64,000 nt of DNA from Planctomycetaceae bacterium (GCA_021732975.1 JAKFWC010000023.1:62001-126000), one strand, 5' to 3'. Numbered from the stretch's first letter, positions 20,336-30,812 are shown. Made by a program: numbers and translations. The notes: generated by a model not told the origin, from the letters alone.

Positions 20336-21703
20336 ATGCGTGCGATATTTGCGATGGCTGTGCTATTGATTCAGGGCGTGTATGTACCGCTTTACGCGGA
20401 CGACGCCTTTCCCTGGAAAGTCGGCGTGGCGCGAGCCGTCATCACGCCGGAAAAGTCCGTGTGGCTCGCGGGGTATGGATCGAAACGGGCACCCGATGGA
20501 AAACTGCATGATCTGTGGATGAAGGCGCTCGCGCTGGAAGACGACAAGGGCCACCGTGCGGTGCTCATCACCAGCGATTTCCAGGGGGTGCCGCGGAGTA
20601 TGAGCGACCGCGTGTTTGCGCAGCTCAAGGAGAAGTATCGCCTCGAACGCCAACACGTCATGTTCACGTTCTCGCACAATCACTGCGGGCCACGGCTGGG
20701 AGATGACCTCATCGATTACTACCCGGTGGAAGCCGAGCAGGAAGCGCTCGTCGCCGAGTACACCGATGCGATGATCGCGAAGACCGTCGCGCTGGTCGGC
20801 GAAGCGCTCGCCAGCCTGTCTCCCGCGAAGTTGCAGCAGGGCGAAGGCCGGGCGACGTTCGCGGTGAATCGTCGTAATAACCGTGAAGCGGATGTGCCGA
20901 ATCTGATCGCTGAGGGAAAACCGCTCGTCGGCCCGGTCGATCACACCGTCCCCGTGTTAACAGTCACACGGCCGGATGGCAAACTCGCAGCGATTCTCTT
21001 TGGTTATGCGTGTCACCCCACTACGCTGAGTTTTCTCACGTGGTGCGGCGACTACCCCGGATTTGCGCAGAAGGAAATCGAGGAAAAGCATCCCGGCGCG
21101 ACGGCGATGTTCGTCAACACCTGCGGGGGCGATCAGAACCCGCTGCCACGGCGGAAGGTCGAACTCTGCGAAAAGTACGGCCACATGCTCGCTGTCGCCG
21201 TGGAAGAGACGCTGCGATCGCCGTTGAAGCCGATCTCCAGCGGATTGAAGACCAGTTTCGAATTAGTCGATCTGCCCTACCTGCAGGTGATGACGCGCGA
21301 AGAACTGCAGGTGCTGACCAAAGACACAAACGCGATCAAAGCCCGTTGGTCAGCGCGGATGTTGAAGCTCCTCGACAACGGCCACAAGTTTGAGACCGCG
21401 TATCCGTACCCGCTGCATGCCTGGCGGCTCGGCAACGAGATGCTGGTCATCGGCATGGGAGCTGAGACTGTGGTCGATTACGCCCTGCGGTTCAAAACCG
21501 AGTTCGGCCCCGGCACGTGGGTCTGCGGTTACGCCGACGACATGATTTCGTACATTCCCAGCCGCCGCGTGTGGGACGAGGGCGGTTATGAAGGGGGTTC
21601 CAACCTCTACGAATACGGTCGCCCGGCGTTGCGCTGGGCGGACGATATTGAGACCCGCATCGCGGATGGTGTGGCGCGGTTGGTGAAACAAGTGCGGGAA
21701 TAG
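20336..21703 (+). CDS. Neutral/alkaline non-lysosomal ceramidase-like secreted protein
   Basis: WKVGVARAVITPEKSVWLAGYGSKRAPDGKLHDLWMKALALEDDKGHRAVLITSDFQG ... FTFSHNHCGPRLG. Confidence 0.85.
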   Translation: MRAIFAMAVLLIQGVYVPLYADDAFPWKVGVARAVITPEKSVWLAGYGSKRAPDGKLHDLWMKALALEDDKGHRAVLITSDFQGVPRSMSDRVFAQLKEKYRLERQHVMFTFSHNHCGPRLGDDLIDYYPVEAEQEALVAEYTDAMIAKTVALVGEALASLSPAKLQQGEGRATFAVNRRNNREADVPNLIAEGKPLVGPVDHTVPVLTVTRPDGKLAAILFGYACHPTTLSFLTWCGDYPGFAQKEIEEKHPGATAMFVNTCGGDQNPLPRRKVELCEKYGHMLAVAVEETLRSPLKPISSGLKTSFELVDLPYLQVMTREELQVLTKDTNAIKARWSARMLKLLDNGHKFETAYPYPLHAWRLGNEMLVIGMGAETVVDYALRFKTEFGPGTWVCGYADDMISYIPSRRVWDEGGYEGGSNLYEYGRPALRWADDIETRIADGVARLVKQVRE

Positions 21704-21709
21704 CTCATT

Positions 21710-21827
21710 CGCAGACCGGAGCGCGAGCGACGGGCGAAATGAAGTGAGGAGTGCAAAGTGATGAATGAAGATTCAATCTCCTCACTCATCATTTCGTGAC
21801 GGCCGTCGCTTGCGCTTCGGACTGTGA
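21710..21827. repeat. SGR-family palindromic element, copy 5
   Basis: cgcagaccggagcgcgagcgacgggcgaaatga ... tcatttcgtgacggccgtcgcttgcgcttcggactgtg. Confidence 0.85.
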
Positions 21828-21836
21828 CGGACAATC

Positions 21837-23891
21837 TCATCCGACCGGTTTGCCATCCGGTCCCCACGGCTCAATCTGCGTCAATCCCTGTGCCTGCATC
21901 GCGGCATAACAATCCGGCAGATCGAAATGTTTTAGAATGCCGGGCACGAACGATGACAGCGGCCATGCGTAATTATCGGCAGCAGCAATCGCGTGGTACG
22001 AAGTCAGCGCATGTCGCAATGTGACCTGCGTCACCAGCGGTGATAACACCGCGGTAAATGTCGCGGGGATGGTGCCCCAGCCATTCGCGACGAGATGCAC
22101 GCGCTCGTGTCCGACGGACTTCAGCCAATCGAGCACCTGCAACAGATCGAGCGTCCGCTGACCGGGATACGGACGGTCCAACATCACCCCATGTGCGGCA
22201 TAGAAATAGTCGTTGCCGTAGGGAGTGAGAAACGTCGCCGCGCCGCCGCAGGTATCGGGACGCGAATCGCCGACGCCGCGGACATCGACTGCATAAAACG
22301 GTTGTTCGCCCGCAGCTTTTACGATGTCCGACACCCACGCGTCAGCGCGTAGTTCGGCATCGGCAGAATGATGCGACACGTACAACGTGCATTCCGGGAT
22401 GCCGCTGGTTGGGCGGGAGATGTGCGGTTTTGGACTGAGCCGTGTGACAATCGCTTCAATGCCGGGTTCGGTCTGCACGGCATAGTTCGTGAAGTAGGGA
22501 AGCGGATACTTCCGGCCCGATGTGCCGCGCAGAATGCGGTACGATACATCCGCGCGGAATGCTGACAGACGCAGTACCCTAGTTATCGTCGACCGAAGTG
22601 CGTGACGCTCCCATGCGGGCCGGTCTTTAGCCAGTTGTGTTGCCGTGTCCCGCGTGAAATCAACCACGGTCCGCGAAGGAACCTCACTCACCTGACCATG
22701 CGGCAAGACTTGCAGCGTCGCATCCTTCTCGATGGTCAGCGCCGGTTCGGTATGTCCCTCGGCGATCTTCGTCTGCTTGTTGAAGAAGCCGTACATCGCT
22801 TCGCGGTTCGGTTGTGAGTACCCGTGTTCATCCGGGCCGATGTGCAACTGCACGTTCTGTTCGGCACCGAGCAGTCCGTAAAGTTTCTTGAGGTTTCGAT
22901 AGGCGAACTCCGACCCGCGGGCATCGAAGTAGTCGCGTTCCTGGGCCATGATGATCACCGGTCTGGGGGCCATCGCTGCCAGAAAATCGTCGTGCTCCAA
23001 GCCCATTGCCAGCACGTACGGCGGGCATTGTTCGGTATCCGCGGGCAGCTCGTTCTGGAAGTTACGACGGAACTGCGTCACCGCACAACTCGGCGCCGCC
23101 ATTGTCCACCGTCGTTCCACGCCGCACAGCCACATCGTCATCGTGCCGCCGCCGGAGTTACCCGTGATGCCGACATGCTTGGGATCGACCTCCGGTCGAC
23201 TCAACAGATAATCGAGCGCCCGCATGCCATCCCACGCCCGCCAGGATCCAAAGAAGTCCCCCACCAGAAACTGCTGGTTGCCGCTGTGAAGATGCTCGAG
23301 CACGCCGACACCCACAGTCGATTTTCCAAGGTGCTCGTCGGGATATTGCAACCGTTCGCCTTGACCAATCGGGTCGAAAATCAGCACGACATAGCCCTGC
23401 CGTGCGAGTCCCTGGGCGAACGATTGATACGCTTCCGCCGCTTTGCCGTTTGCCGAGTGTCCACACGAACCGACTACCCCCGGCAACGGAAATTTGCGGC
23501 CTTTCGGCACATACAGATTTGCCGTGACGAAGAACTCAGGACGGCTCTCGAACAATACCTTTTCGATGGTGTACGTGTCGCGGTCGACAATCCCGCTGAC
23601 GCGCGGTTTTAGCGGCGTCCGCTCGGGCCACGGTCCGAACGCCTTCTGAATCTTCTCCTGCACGAACTTCACATACGCTTGGGCGTCGGCTTTGCTGTTG
23701 ATCGCCGCTTTCCGTTTCAACCCCACTTCAACCGCCGCAGCGATCTGTTGTTCATAGAACTCATGCACCATCCGTGTGAAGCGATTGAACGGCACAACGG
23801 CACTACCGCCGGCTTGAGCCCACAGACGTTGAGCCCACGCGGACCCGGCAACCGCGGCAGTGGATGATTTCAAAAGTGTGCGACGATGCAT
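21837..23891 (-). CDS. Secreted alpha/beta hydrolase (acetylxylan-esterase/prolyl-oligopeptidase-like)
   Basis: MHRRTLLKSSTAAVAGSAWAQ signal; HSANGKAAEAYQSFAQGLARQGYVVLIFDPIGQGER; VGITGNSGGGTMTMWL nucleophile elbow. Confidence 0.8.
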   Translation of the reverse strand: MHRRTLLKSSTAAVAGSAWAQRLWAQAGGSAVVPFNRFTRMVHEFYEQQIAAAVEVGLKRKAAINSKADAQAYVKFVQEKIQKAFGPWPERTPLKPRVSGIVDRDTYTIEKVLFESRPEFFVTANLYVPKGRKFPLPGVVGSCGHSANGKAAEAYQSFAQGLARQGYVVLIFDPIGQGERLQYPDEHLGKSTVGVGVLEHLHSGNQQFLVGDFFGSWRAWDGMRALDYLLSRPEVDPKHVGITGNSGGGTMTMWLCGVERRWTMAAPSCAVTQFRRNFQNELPADTEQCPPYVLAMGLEHDDFLAAMAPRPVIIMAQERDYFDARGSEFAYRNLKKLYGLLGAEQNVQLHIGPDEHGYSQPNREAMYGFFNKQTKIAEGHTEPALTIEKDATLQVLPHGQVSEVPSRTVVDFTRDTATQLAKDRPAWERHALRSTITRVLRLSAFRADVSYRILRGTSGRKYPLPYFTNYAVQTEPGIEAIVTRLSPKPHISRPTSGIPECTLYVSHHSADAELRADAWVSDIVKAAGEQPFYAVDVRGVGDSRPDTCGGAATFLTPYGNDYFYAAHGVMLDRPYPGQRTLDLLQVLDWLKSVGHERVHLVANGWGTIPATFTAVLSPLVTQVTLRHALTSYHAIAAADNYAWPLSSFVPGILKHFDLPDCYAAMQAQGLTQIEPWGPDGKPVG

Positions 23892-23904
23892 GGTGAGATC
23901 CCTG

Positions 23905-23978
23905 GACCAGCCCGTAGCGCGAGCAAGGGCGATCCACTTGAAAGTTCAAGACGCCCTTGCTCGCGCTACGGGCTGGTC
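23905..23978. repeat. SGR-family palindromic element, copy 6
   Basis: Perfect 26-nt arms gaccagcccgtagcgcgagcaagggc / gcccttgctcgcgctacgggctggtc. Confidence 0.9.
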
Positions 23979-23986
23979 AATCTGGT

Positions 23987-25045
23987 CTACTTCACAATGC
24001 TCGGTACGGTCTCATACTGCACGACTTCGCGCAACTGCTTCAAATCGACTGGCTGGCCCGGCTTCGGAAACGGAAAACTCAACAACCACCACTCTTCGAT
24101 GAAGGACGCGGCTTGCCCCGGTTGCAGACGTTCCAGCGGGCCGATGGGTTCCAGTTCGATCCGCGCTCCGGCGGGATACCATACCGACAATGTTAACCCC
24201 GCGGCTTCGCCATAGACCCGGTTGGGGTCGACGGCGAATCGCTTCACGAAGAGCGTGTCATCCGGCAGCAGGTATGCCAGCCAGCCCGCGGCCGAATCGA
24301 ACCCCAGCTTCGGTTTCCGAGGCGGGGCGAGGATTTCGAGGAAGCCGTCGCGGATCCGGATTTGATCGTCGGTGTTCCGCACGTTGATGATCGCGCTGTC
24401 CTCGTACATCGCATATTGACCCGGAAACCGGCTGCGTCCGGCCAACGGCACTAGACAGATACCGCCACCGGGAGAGAACGACCGGCCCCAATGGCAGACC
24501 TCGCGCAGCTCCTTCGACGCATTCGTCATGACTTGCTCACACCGCAGTAACGCGCCGTGTTTTTCCTCACGACGGGCGATGGCAGTGAGCTTTGCGTCTT
24601 CCAGATAGAAATTGCGGATGAGTTGAATGCCGGTGGCGGGATCGCGTTGGCTGGTGAGTCGGGCCATCCGCGGGCCGGTGATTTCCGCGGTCCATGCTCC
24701 GGACCACAATGTGGGATGGGGCGGCGTGACTAACTCCGGGCCGATGTCGAACCGCCCGGCGGAAATCGATCGCGACTTACCGTTCGTCGGTTCTTTCTCG
24801 GCCGGATCAAGCCATAACGCACTCTTGCCGCGGACAGTGAATTCCAGCGGTCGACCACCAGCTTCAAAGGACAGAACCGCTTTCGCGTCCCCATGCGATA
24901 TATGCACGGCCTGCTTGTCAGCATGATACGGGGCGAGTTTCACACCCTCGAGTTCCGCACCGAGCAGAAACTGCGACTGAGCCCCCATCGGGATGCCGAG
25001 CAGCAACACCAGCGAACAGATCCACAACGAGTGCAACATGGCCAA
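23987..25045 (-). CDS. DUF4380-like secreted protein
   Basis: 352 aa; signal peptide MLHSLWICSLVLLLGIPMGAQSQ; galactose-mutarotase-like pattern. Confidence 0.6.
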   Translation of the reverse strand: MAMLHSLWICSLVLLLGIPMGAQSQFLLGAELEGVKLAPYHADKQAVHISHGDAKAVLSFEAGGRPLEFTVRGKSALWLDPAEKEPTNGKSRSISAGRFDIGPELVTPPHPTLWSGAWTAEITGPRMARLTSQRDPATGIQLIRNFYLEDAKLTAIARREEKHGALLRCEQVMTNASKELREVCHWGRSFSPGGGICLVPLAGRSRFPGQYAMYEDSAIINVRNTDDQIRIRDGFLEILAPPRKPKLGFDSAAGWLAYLLPDDTLFVKRFAVDPNRVYGEAAGLTLSVWYPAGARIELEPIGPLERLQPGQAASFIEEWWLLSFPFPKPGQPVDLKQLREVVQYETVPSIVK

Positions 25046-25130
25046 ATTCTCCCGAGCGCGTGATCGGAGCGACGACTGAGAAATGTAAGAGATGCGGGCA
25101 GGATTCGCCAGAAAGTCATCCTCCCTCTTT

Positions 25131-26198
25131 TTAATAGGGAGGCAGCATTCGTCGCGCGATGTGTCCCAACACGATACCGAAGAAAATCGCGTTTCGGATC
25201 AAACCGATGCCGGGGAACACGGAAGGAACGGGAACAGACTCGCTCATTTCGATGGCGTTAGCGGTCGACTCCGCGAGAGTTTTCATCCAGTAGACGGTCC
25301 GCGGCCATTCCCACAAGCCATCCATCCAAGCCTGAGGGATGCCGCTCGGTCCCACGCCTGCTCCGACAATCGCTCCCACAATCGCGGCGGTCGTGTCGGT
25401 GTCACCCCCACAGCGGATCACGGCATCCACACTGCGGCGGTAGTCGCGCGGATGACTCAGCCACGCATGGAGCGCCACCGGCACGGTGCGATACACGTAA
25501 CCCGACACGCCGCGACCACAGCCGATCTGTTCAGCAAAGGCTGCGGTGGATTCTCCAGCGGCGACACTCCGTTCGACGTTAGTCATCAACGACTCGAATT
25601 CGTCTGAGGAATCGTTTTGAACGACATCACGATACTGCCGGAAGAACTCGTCTGCCGTGTCGATCCCGCGCTTCGCACACCAAGCCGCCAGCGCAGTCAC
25701 CCACGCACCGTGATAAGCCTTGGGATCGGTGTGAGTCAGCGTTGTCGAGGCTCGCACAAACCGTTGCAGTACGTCGAGATCGTCGATCGCTGCGCCGAGA
25801 ACGGGACTGCGCATCGCCGGCCCATTGCCCGCGGAAAACACACCGCTGTGAGGGGGGCCAAAACCGAGCCACAACTTGACGATGGAGCGTAACGTTGCCA
25901 AGCCGATCCCGGCCGGGACGCCGAGCAGCCACCATCGAAGACGCCGACCGAGTTCCTGCGCGAACCGTTCGGGATCATTGGGGGCGGTACACAAGGCCTG
26001 CGCGACCATCACCGTATGCTCGGTGTCATCCGAGACCATGCCGCGACCGAACACGAACCGATGTCGATCCGGCTCCCCGAGCAACCGCACGCCGCGCCGC
26101 TTCGACAACCCTTCGTAGGGCAAGCCGAGCGCGTCCCCCACGGCACACCCCAGTATCGCCCCGGTGACGGCCGCACGGTGGTGTTGGTCATCACTCAC
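25131..26198 (-). CDS. ADP-ribosylglycohydrolase family protein
   Basis: GAILGCAVGDALGLPYEGLSKRR ... VSDDTEHTVMVAQAL ... RCGGDTDTTAAIVGAIVGA; likely GTG start at 26198. Confidence 0.88.
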   Translation of the reverse strand: MSDDQHHRAAVTGAILGCAVGDALGLPYEGLSKRRGVRLLGEPDRHRFVFGRGMVSDDTEHTVMVAQALCTAPNDPERFAQELGRRLRWWLLGVPAGIGLATLRSIVKLWLGFGPPHSGVFSAGNGPAMRSPVLGAAIDDLDVLQRFVRASTTLTHTDPKAYHGAWVTALAAWCAKRGIDTADEFFRQYRDVVQNDSSDEFESLMTNVERSVAAGESTAAFAEQIGCGRGVSGYVYRTVPVALHAWLSHPRDYRRSVDAVIRCGGDTDTTAAIVGAIVGAGVGPSGIPQAWMDGLWEWPRTVYWMKTLAESTANAIEMSESVPVPSVFPGIGLIRNAIFFGIVLGHIARRMLPPY

Positions 26199-26365
26199 GT
26201 CGGACCTCGTCGAGCTAGTCCTTGTAGGGTGTGTTGCAACGCACCACATCATGCATTGGAATGAAGGAGAACGGTGCGTCGCGACGCACTCTACGATGCT
26301 GGGCTTGTGCGGACTTCGCCCCAACTATCCGTCACGTGGTGATGCATCCTACGTCATTGACACAC

Positions 26366-26767
26366 TCAGTTTTCCATTAAATCGGCACGGCATTTCTCAA
26401 TCGCGTCATAGATTTCAATTTCAAATCGCCACAAGTCAATGTCGGCTGAAGCTACGAAACATTTCACGATTGGAATGCATCTAGGTGGCCGTTTTCCAGC
26501 ACGATTGATTTGCAAGAGAATAGCTGCAACCTTTGAAACATCACTCGTCCTGCTCAGTATCTCTGCCTGCCAGGGCAGGGCAAGCTGTCCGATACTTTCC
26601 CCGGTCTCTCTGGTAATAGCTATTGCATTAGGGTTGAGCCAGTCTTGAGAACGGATATAGACTCTCAATCGTTCCCCGGTACAGCACTGTGCGATGTCGG
26701 CCTGGATGAACCGCGACTCGATATTCTGTAAGGTGCATACGAATGAGTAAATCGGTTGAAGTGCCAT
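26366..26767 (-). CDS. Hypothetical protein
   Basis: 133-aa ORF, no recognised domain. Confidence 0.35.
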   Translation of the reverse strand: MALQPIYSFVCTLQNIESRFIQADIAQCCTGERLRVYIRSQDWLNPNAIAITRETGESIGQLALPWQAEILSRTSDVSKVAAILLQINRAGKRPPRCIPIVKCFVASADIDLWRFEIEIYDAIEKCRADLMEN

Positions 26768-26792
26768 TGCAAATGCTGTTAATGTTATTTAC

Positions 26793-26930
26793 TCGTTCCC
26801 ATGCTCCGCGTGGGAATGCCGGGCCGCGACGCTCTGCGTCGCCTTCTTCAATGTTCCTGGCATGTACCAATCAAATTCGTCGACGCGGAGCGTCTGGGCC
26901 GTGTGTTCCCACGCGGAGCGTGGGAACAAG
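26793..26930. repeat. ttcccacgctccgcgtgggaa family: two inverted copies forming a larger palindrome
   Basis: cgttcccatgctccgcgtgggaatgccgggccgcgacgctctgcgtc and gacgcggagcgtctgggccgtgtgttcccacgcggagcgtgggaac. Confidence 0.85.
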
Positions 26931-26956
26931 TTGTCATGATAGGTTGAATCGTAGCA

Positions 26957-28948
26957 TTACACCGGGCGTTCGGTGTAGGCGCGGAGTTCGTACAGCCGCG
27001 CTTGTTCGTTGCCGTTGGTGGCGGTAATGCGGACGCGGAGTGATTTGAGGGCGACGGCTTCAAAGTCATGGCGGCGGAGGCGTTGGTGGTTGTTGGTCAC
27101 TTTGGCGAGGCTGACCGACTTGCCGTCCGTCGTGTTGCCGATCAGTTCGTAGTCTTTCACCGTTTCCGGTTGCGGGGCGCGGATCATGTTCTTGTTGTGA
27201 TTGTCCGCGCTGGTCAGCGTCAGTTCGCGATGGAAGCCGGTGTCCCACGTCAGTTGAATGTGCGACACCGTCTGCGGCTGGTCCCAGTCGAGTTGCAGCC
27301 ACGCCTCGCCGTCTTTGGGGAGTTCACACATCCAACGATGCTTCATCTCGCCGTTGCCATCGCGGGTGAAACCGTCGAGAACACTCTCCGGCGTCGAGTC
27401 CTTATAGCTGCCCGATGCGGTGGCTTTCGCCTTCCGCGCAAGGTCCCGCGGGTCTTCGTTCTTGCGGTGCTTGATGCTCTGGTCATCACGCAGCAACGTT
27501 TGAATCAACGTTTTCACCTGACCGGAATCATTCGCCAATTGCTTCGGCGTCGTTCCATTCTTCACACATTGCGCTGCGGCAGTGCCGAGGGCCTGGCCCA
27601 TCACCGCACACGTTGCCATGACGCGCGTCGACGTGAACGCCACATGGCTGCAACTCGCATTGCGGCCAGCCATCATCAGGTTGGAAATGTCCTTGCTGAT
27701 GAACGATCGCAGCGGGATGTTGTAGACCTCGGGGAGCTTGATCGACGTAAACGGGGGAATTTCCGGGTTGTCGAAGCCGCTGGGCGGATGTTCGTCGAGC
27801 GGCCAGCCGCCGATGCAGACCGCGTCGTCAAAGTCGCCGTTGAGACCCATCACGTCCTGTTGCGTGAGGATGTGCTCGCCTTCAATCCGGCGGCTTTCGC
27901 GCTTGCCGGGGACCATGCCGACCCAGTCCATGCCCCAGTTCTCGGCCCCCTTCACTTCGCCGCTGTTCTTGATGTAATCCCACACGCCGGTGACGATGGA
28001 GAGCAGCTCGAACCGCACCCGTTCGTTGTCGCGGATGGTGTCGAGATGGCCGCCCCATTCGATCCACCAGTAGCCGTATTCCCAGCCGCCGACGCCGCGG
28101 AACCGCAGGTGCTTCTTCTCAATCTTGCGAGCCCACTTCGGCGGCGTGTAACCAATCGGTTTGCCGTAGTCGCGCGAGGTGAAAAGGATACTGCTGCCGA
28201 GCACATCGCGGGTCGCCTTTTCCCACGCGAGCGGTTCGCCGAACTCTTTGCGGTCTTCGTGACCCCAGCGGATGGTCGCCCCGGCTTCGAGAGCCAGCCG
28301 CGAGTCGCCGGTGCAGTCGGCGTACAGTTTCGACGTGATACGATAAAGGTGTTCGGTCTTGTCGCAGCGGGCCATCACGCGCTGAATTTTCTTGTCGCCG
28401 ACATCCGCCGCATAGACCGTGGTATCAAGCAGCAGCGTGATGTTCGGCTCGCTGACGCACTTGTCGTAGAGCAGCAGATCCCACAATTCCCACGACCGGT
28501 GCGGATTGTTCGCGGCGTCTTCGAGTCGGAGTTCCTCGATGATGCCGCCCTCACGCCAGCCCGGACGGCCGGTGTGATTGTTCGCCCCGACGATGTGCAT
28601 CTTCACTTCACTGGACGAATTGCCGCCGAGCCGCGAGCGGTCCTGAATGAGCACGACCTTCGACCCATGCCGCGCCGCCGCGAGGGCCGCACACACGCCC
28701 GCCGGTCCACCCCCGGCGACCAGCAGATCGCACTGGAGATCGACCAGCGTCATGTTCGGTTCACCTTTGAACCGTTGCGACGCATCCGGCGGCGCGATGG
28801 TCTCAAACGCCGCCCGAATCTCCGCCGGCGTCGCCGCCTCCGCCGCATGCAGCGGCTTGAAGTCGCGGGCATCTATCAGCAACGAATACCCCGCACCAGC
28901 CCCGAGACCAGCGAGGAACGAACGACGGGAAACGGGATCGAGCGGCAT
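26957..28948 (-). CDS. FAD-dependent oxidoreductase with Tat-type signal and C-terminal discoidin (F5/8 type C)-like domain
   Basis: MPLDPVSRRSFLAGLGAGAGYSLL; CDLLVAGGGPAGVCAALAAARHGSKVVLIQDRSRLGGNSSSE; C-term WLQLDWDQPQTVSHIQLTWDTGFHRELTLTS. Confidence 0.85.
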   Translation of the reverse strand: MPLDPVSRRSFLAGLGAGAGYSLLIDARDFKPLHAAEAATPAEIRAAFETIAPPDASQRFKGEPNMTLVDLQCDLLVAGGGPAGVCAALAAARHGSKVVLIQDRSRLGGNSSSEVKMHIVGANNHTGRPGWREGGIIEELRLEDAANNPHRSWELWDLLLYDKCVSEPNITLLLDTTVYAADVGDKKIQRVMARCDKTEHLYRITSKLYADCTGDSRLALEAGATIRWGHEDRKEFGEPLAWEKATRDVLGSSILFTSRDYGKPIGYTPPKWARKIEKKHLRFRGVGGWEYGYWWIEWGGHLDTIRDNERVRFELLSIVTGVWDYIKNSGEVKGAENWGMDWVGMVPGKRESRRIEGEHILTQQDVMGLNGDFDDAVCIGGWPLDEHPPSGFDNPEIPPFTSIKLPEVYNIPLRSFISKDISNLMMAGRNASCSHVAFTSTRVMATCAVMGQALGTAAAQCVKNGTTPKQLANDSGQVKTLIQTLLRDDQSIKHRKNEDPRDLARKAKATASGSYKDSTPESVLDGFTRDGNGEMKHRWMCELPKDGEAWLQLDWDQPQTVSHIQLTWDTGFHRELTLTSADNHNKNMIRAPQPETVKDYELIGNTTDGKSVSLAKVTNNHQRLRRHDFEAVALKSLRVRITATNGNEQARLYELRAYTERPV

Positions 28949-29074
28949 GATGTGCAATCTCTGAAGCGCGAGGGGGAAAGCGAAATATAGAGCACGAAAG
29001 TCTGAAGGAGATTCTAAACGAAAAGGGAGACATGCGCCAGACCGGACATGCCTTTTCACAGTTCTTCGTTATTG

Positions 29075-29434
29075 TCAGGAAACGTTTCGACCGGGTGGCG
29101 TCACCAGCTCAACTGTGTGACCGTCCAGATCTTTGACCACCGCCCGTCGCCCCCATTCGGAGTCACATGGTGAGACGACTAACTGCGCGCCGACTTCCGT
29201 CACCAACTCGACGATACCGTCCACGTCATCGACACTGAAGCCAATCCGCACATTGGTCGTTGGCAAGTCGTCCGGACGGAGCGGATAGAGTTCAAATACG
29301 AATCCGTTGACGGTCGACGTATAGTGCTCCGGGCCATTTCCATGCCGGTGCGGCAGAAATAAGAGACCCAACTGACGATAGAATGCTTCCGCACGGTGAA
29401 TGTCCGGTGAGCGCAACACAAGCAGATTCGCCAT
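29075..29434 (-). CDS. VOC / glyoxalase-like domain protein
   Basis: MANLLVLRSPDIHRAEAFYRQLGLLFLPHRHGNGPEHYTSTVNGFVFELYP ... DLDGHTVELVTP. Confidence 0.85.
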   Translation of the reverse strand: MANLLVLRSPDIHRAEAFYRQLGLLFLPHRHGNGPEHYTSTVNGFVFELYPLRPDDLPTTNVRIGFSVDDVDGIVELVTEVGAQLVVSPCDSEWGRRAVVKDLDGHTVELVTPPGRNVS

Positions 29435-29539
29435 TGGTGGTGCAGCGTACACAGTTTGATTCCAGAATTTGCAGTTGGTCCAGATACCGCGTGCCAACTG
29501 CGAAGGCTTTGTGTCGCAACGGGCTTTCTTGATGATCAA

Positions 29540-29567
29540 CACTGGCGGTCCAAAGCGACCGCCAGTG
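29540..29567. repeat. Perfect hairpin cactggcggtc-caaagc-gaccgccagtg
   Basis: 11-bp stem with 6-nt loop. Confidence 0.6.
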
Positions 29568-29735
29568 CAGGGGATTACTTCTGGAATTATACCTGCCGGA
29601 AGCACGGCACTTTTTGACAGTCGACAGTCATCCGTGACTAAACCGTCCGTTGGAAATTAAAGATTTACGATCGAAATGCAATTCCCTGCAGTGGCACCTA
29701 ATACAGGGGCATAGAGGAGCGACTCCGGAATTGGG

Positions 29736-30485
29736 TCACTTTAGGGCTCCTAACGCGTTCGCGGTGACTGCGGCGAGCACGCCACCAATGACTGGGCCGA
29801 CGACGGGCACCCAGGCATACCCCCAGTCGCTGTCGCGCTTGCCGGGAATGGGCAGGAAAGCGTGGGCCAGCCGTGGCCCGAGATCGCGGGCGGGATTGAT
29901 CGCATATCCGGTTGTCCCGCCGAGAGAGAGGCCGATGCCGAAGACCAGCAGGGCGACCGGCAGCAAACCGAGCGATCCAAGTCCCAGCGGGGCGGCTTCC
30001 TCCCTGCCGGGCAACGCGACACTCGCCGATGTCATGAGAAAGATGGGTAGCACCAGCGCGAATGTTCCTACGGCTTCGCAGAACAGGGCTTGAGTGTTCT
30101 GGCGGATGTTTGGGGCGGTACAGAAACAGGCGAGCTTGCCATCCGCATCATCGCTGACTTTGAAGTGTTCGCGATAGAACGCGTAGACGAGCACGCCGCC
30201 GACGAACCCGCCCAACATTTGGGCGACGATGTACTCCACGGCTTTCGCGGCACTGAGTTTGCCGGCCGTCACCATGGCCAGTGTGACCGCGGGATTGAGG
30301 TGCGCGCCGCTGGCTTGTTCACTGCAGAACGCACCAATGTAGACCGCCAGCGCCCACCCGGCGGTAATCACAATCCAGCCGGAATTGTGGCCCTTCGTCT
30401 TCGCCAGCACCACATTGGCGACGACGCCGTTGCCGAACAGAACCAGCAGCGTCGTTCCCAGAAACTCGGCGACGAATGGACTCAT
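29736..30485 (-). CDS. MIP family aquaporin / glycerol facilitator
   Basis: FLGTTLLVLFGNGVVANVVL ... SGAHLNPAVTLAM ... GYAINPARDLGPRLAHA. Confidence 0.93.
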   Translation of the reverse strand: MSPFVAEFLGTTLLVLFGNGVVANVVLAKTKGHNSGWIVITAGWALAVYIGAFCSEQASGAHLNPAVTLAMVTAGKLSAAKAVEYIVAQMLGGFVGGVLVYAFYREHFKVSDDADGKLACFCTAPNIRQNTQALFCEAVGTFALVLPIFLMTSASVALPGREEAAPLGLGSLGLLPVALLVFGIGLSLGGTTGYAINPARDLGPRLAHAFLPIPGKRDSDWGYAWVPVVGPVIGGVLAAVTANALGALK

Positions 30486-30782
30486 GGGATGCTCATTAAT
30501 GGTGATTCAGGAGGGGACGATTCCATCGTTCGGCACACCCCTCACTTTGGAGGGGCGGACACGAAGATTCTCACGGTGTTTTCGCAGCGGAGAGGGGACC
30601 ACAGACAGCCGGATCCGAGAGCTCGGCACCCAACTGTACGATTGCGAATCAACCGCGGCACAACGTAGCAGAACGCACAAAGTTCTGCACGCGTCGGTTG
30701 GACTCCATCGCCCTGCGACTTGAGACAACACCCTGGGAGACGGGCGCAACGCACCACTGCTGACGAAATATGACATATCGTC

Positions 30783-30812
30783 TTGACGTGACGATCTTAA
30801 GTACGGTAGGCT
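30783..30812 (+). promoter_or_regulatory. Weak sigma70-like promoter candidate
   Basis: TTGACG (30783-30788), 18-nt spacer, TAGGCT (30807-30812) in the long spacer before the pseudopilin gene. Confidence 0.25.

Noticed and set aside
27068-28990. 640-aa ORF antisense to the FAD oxidoreductase
   Set aside because: GC-driven shadow ORF; the sense strand has clear Rossmann and discoidin-like motifs.
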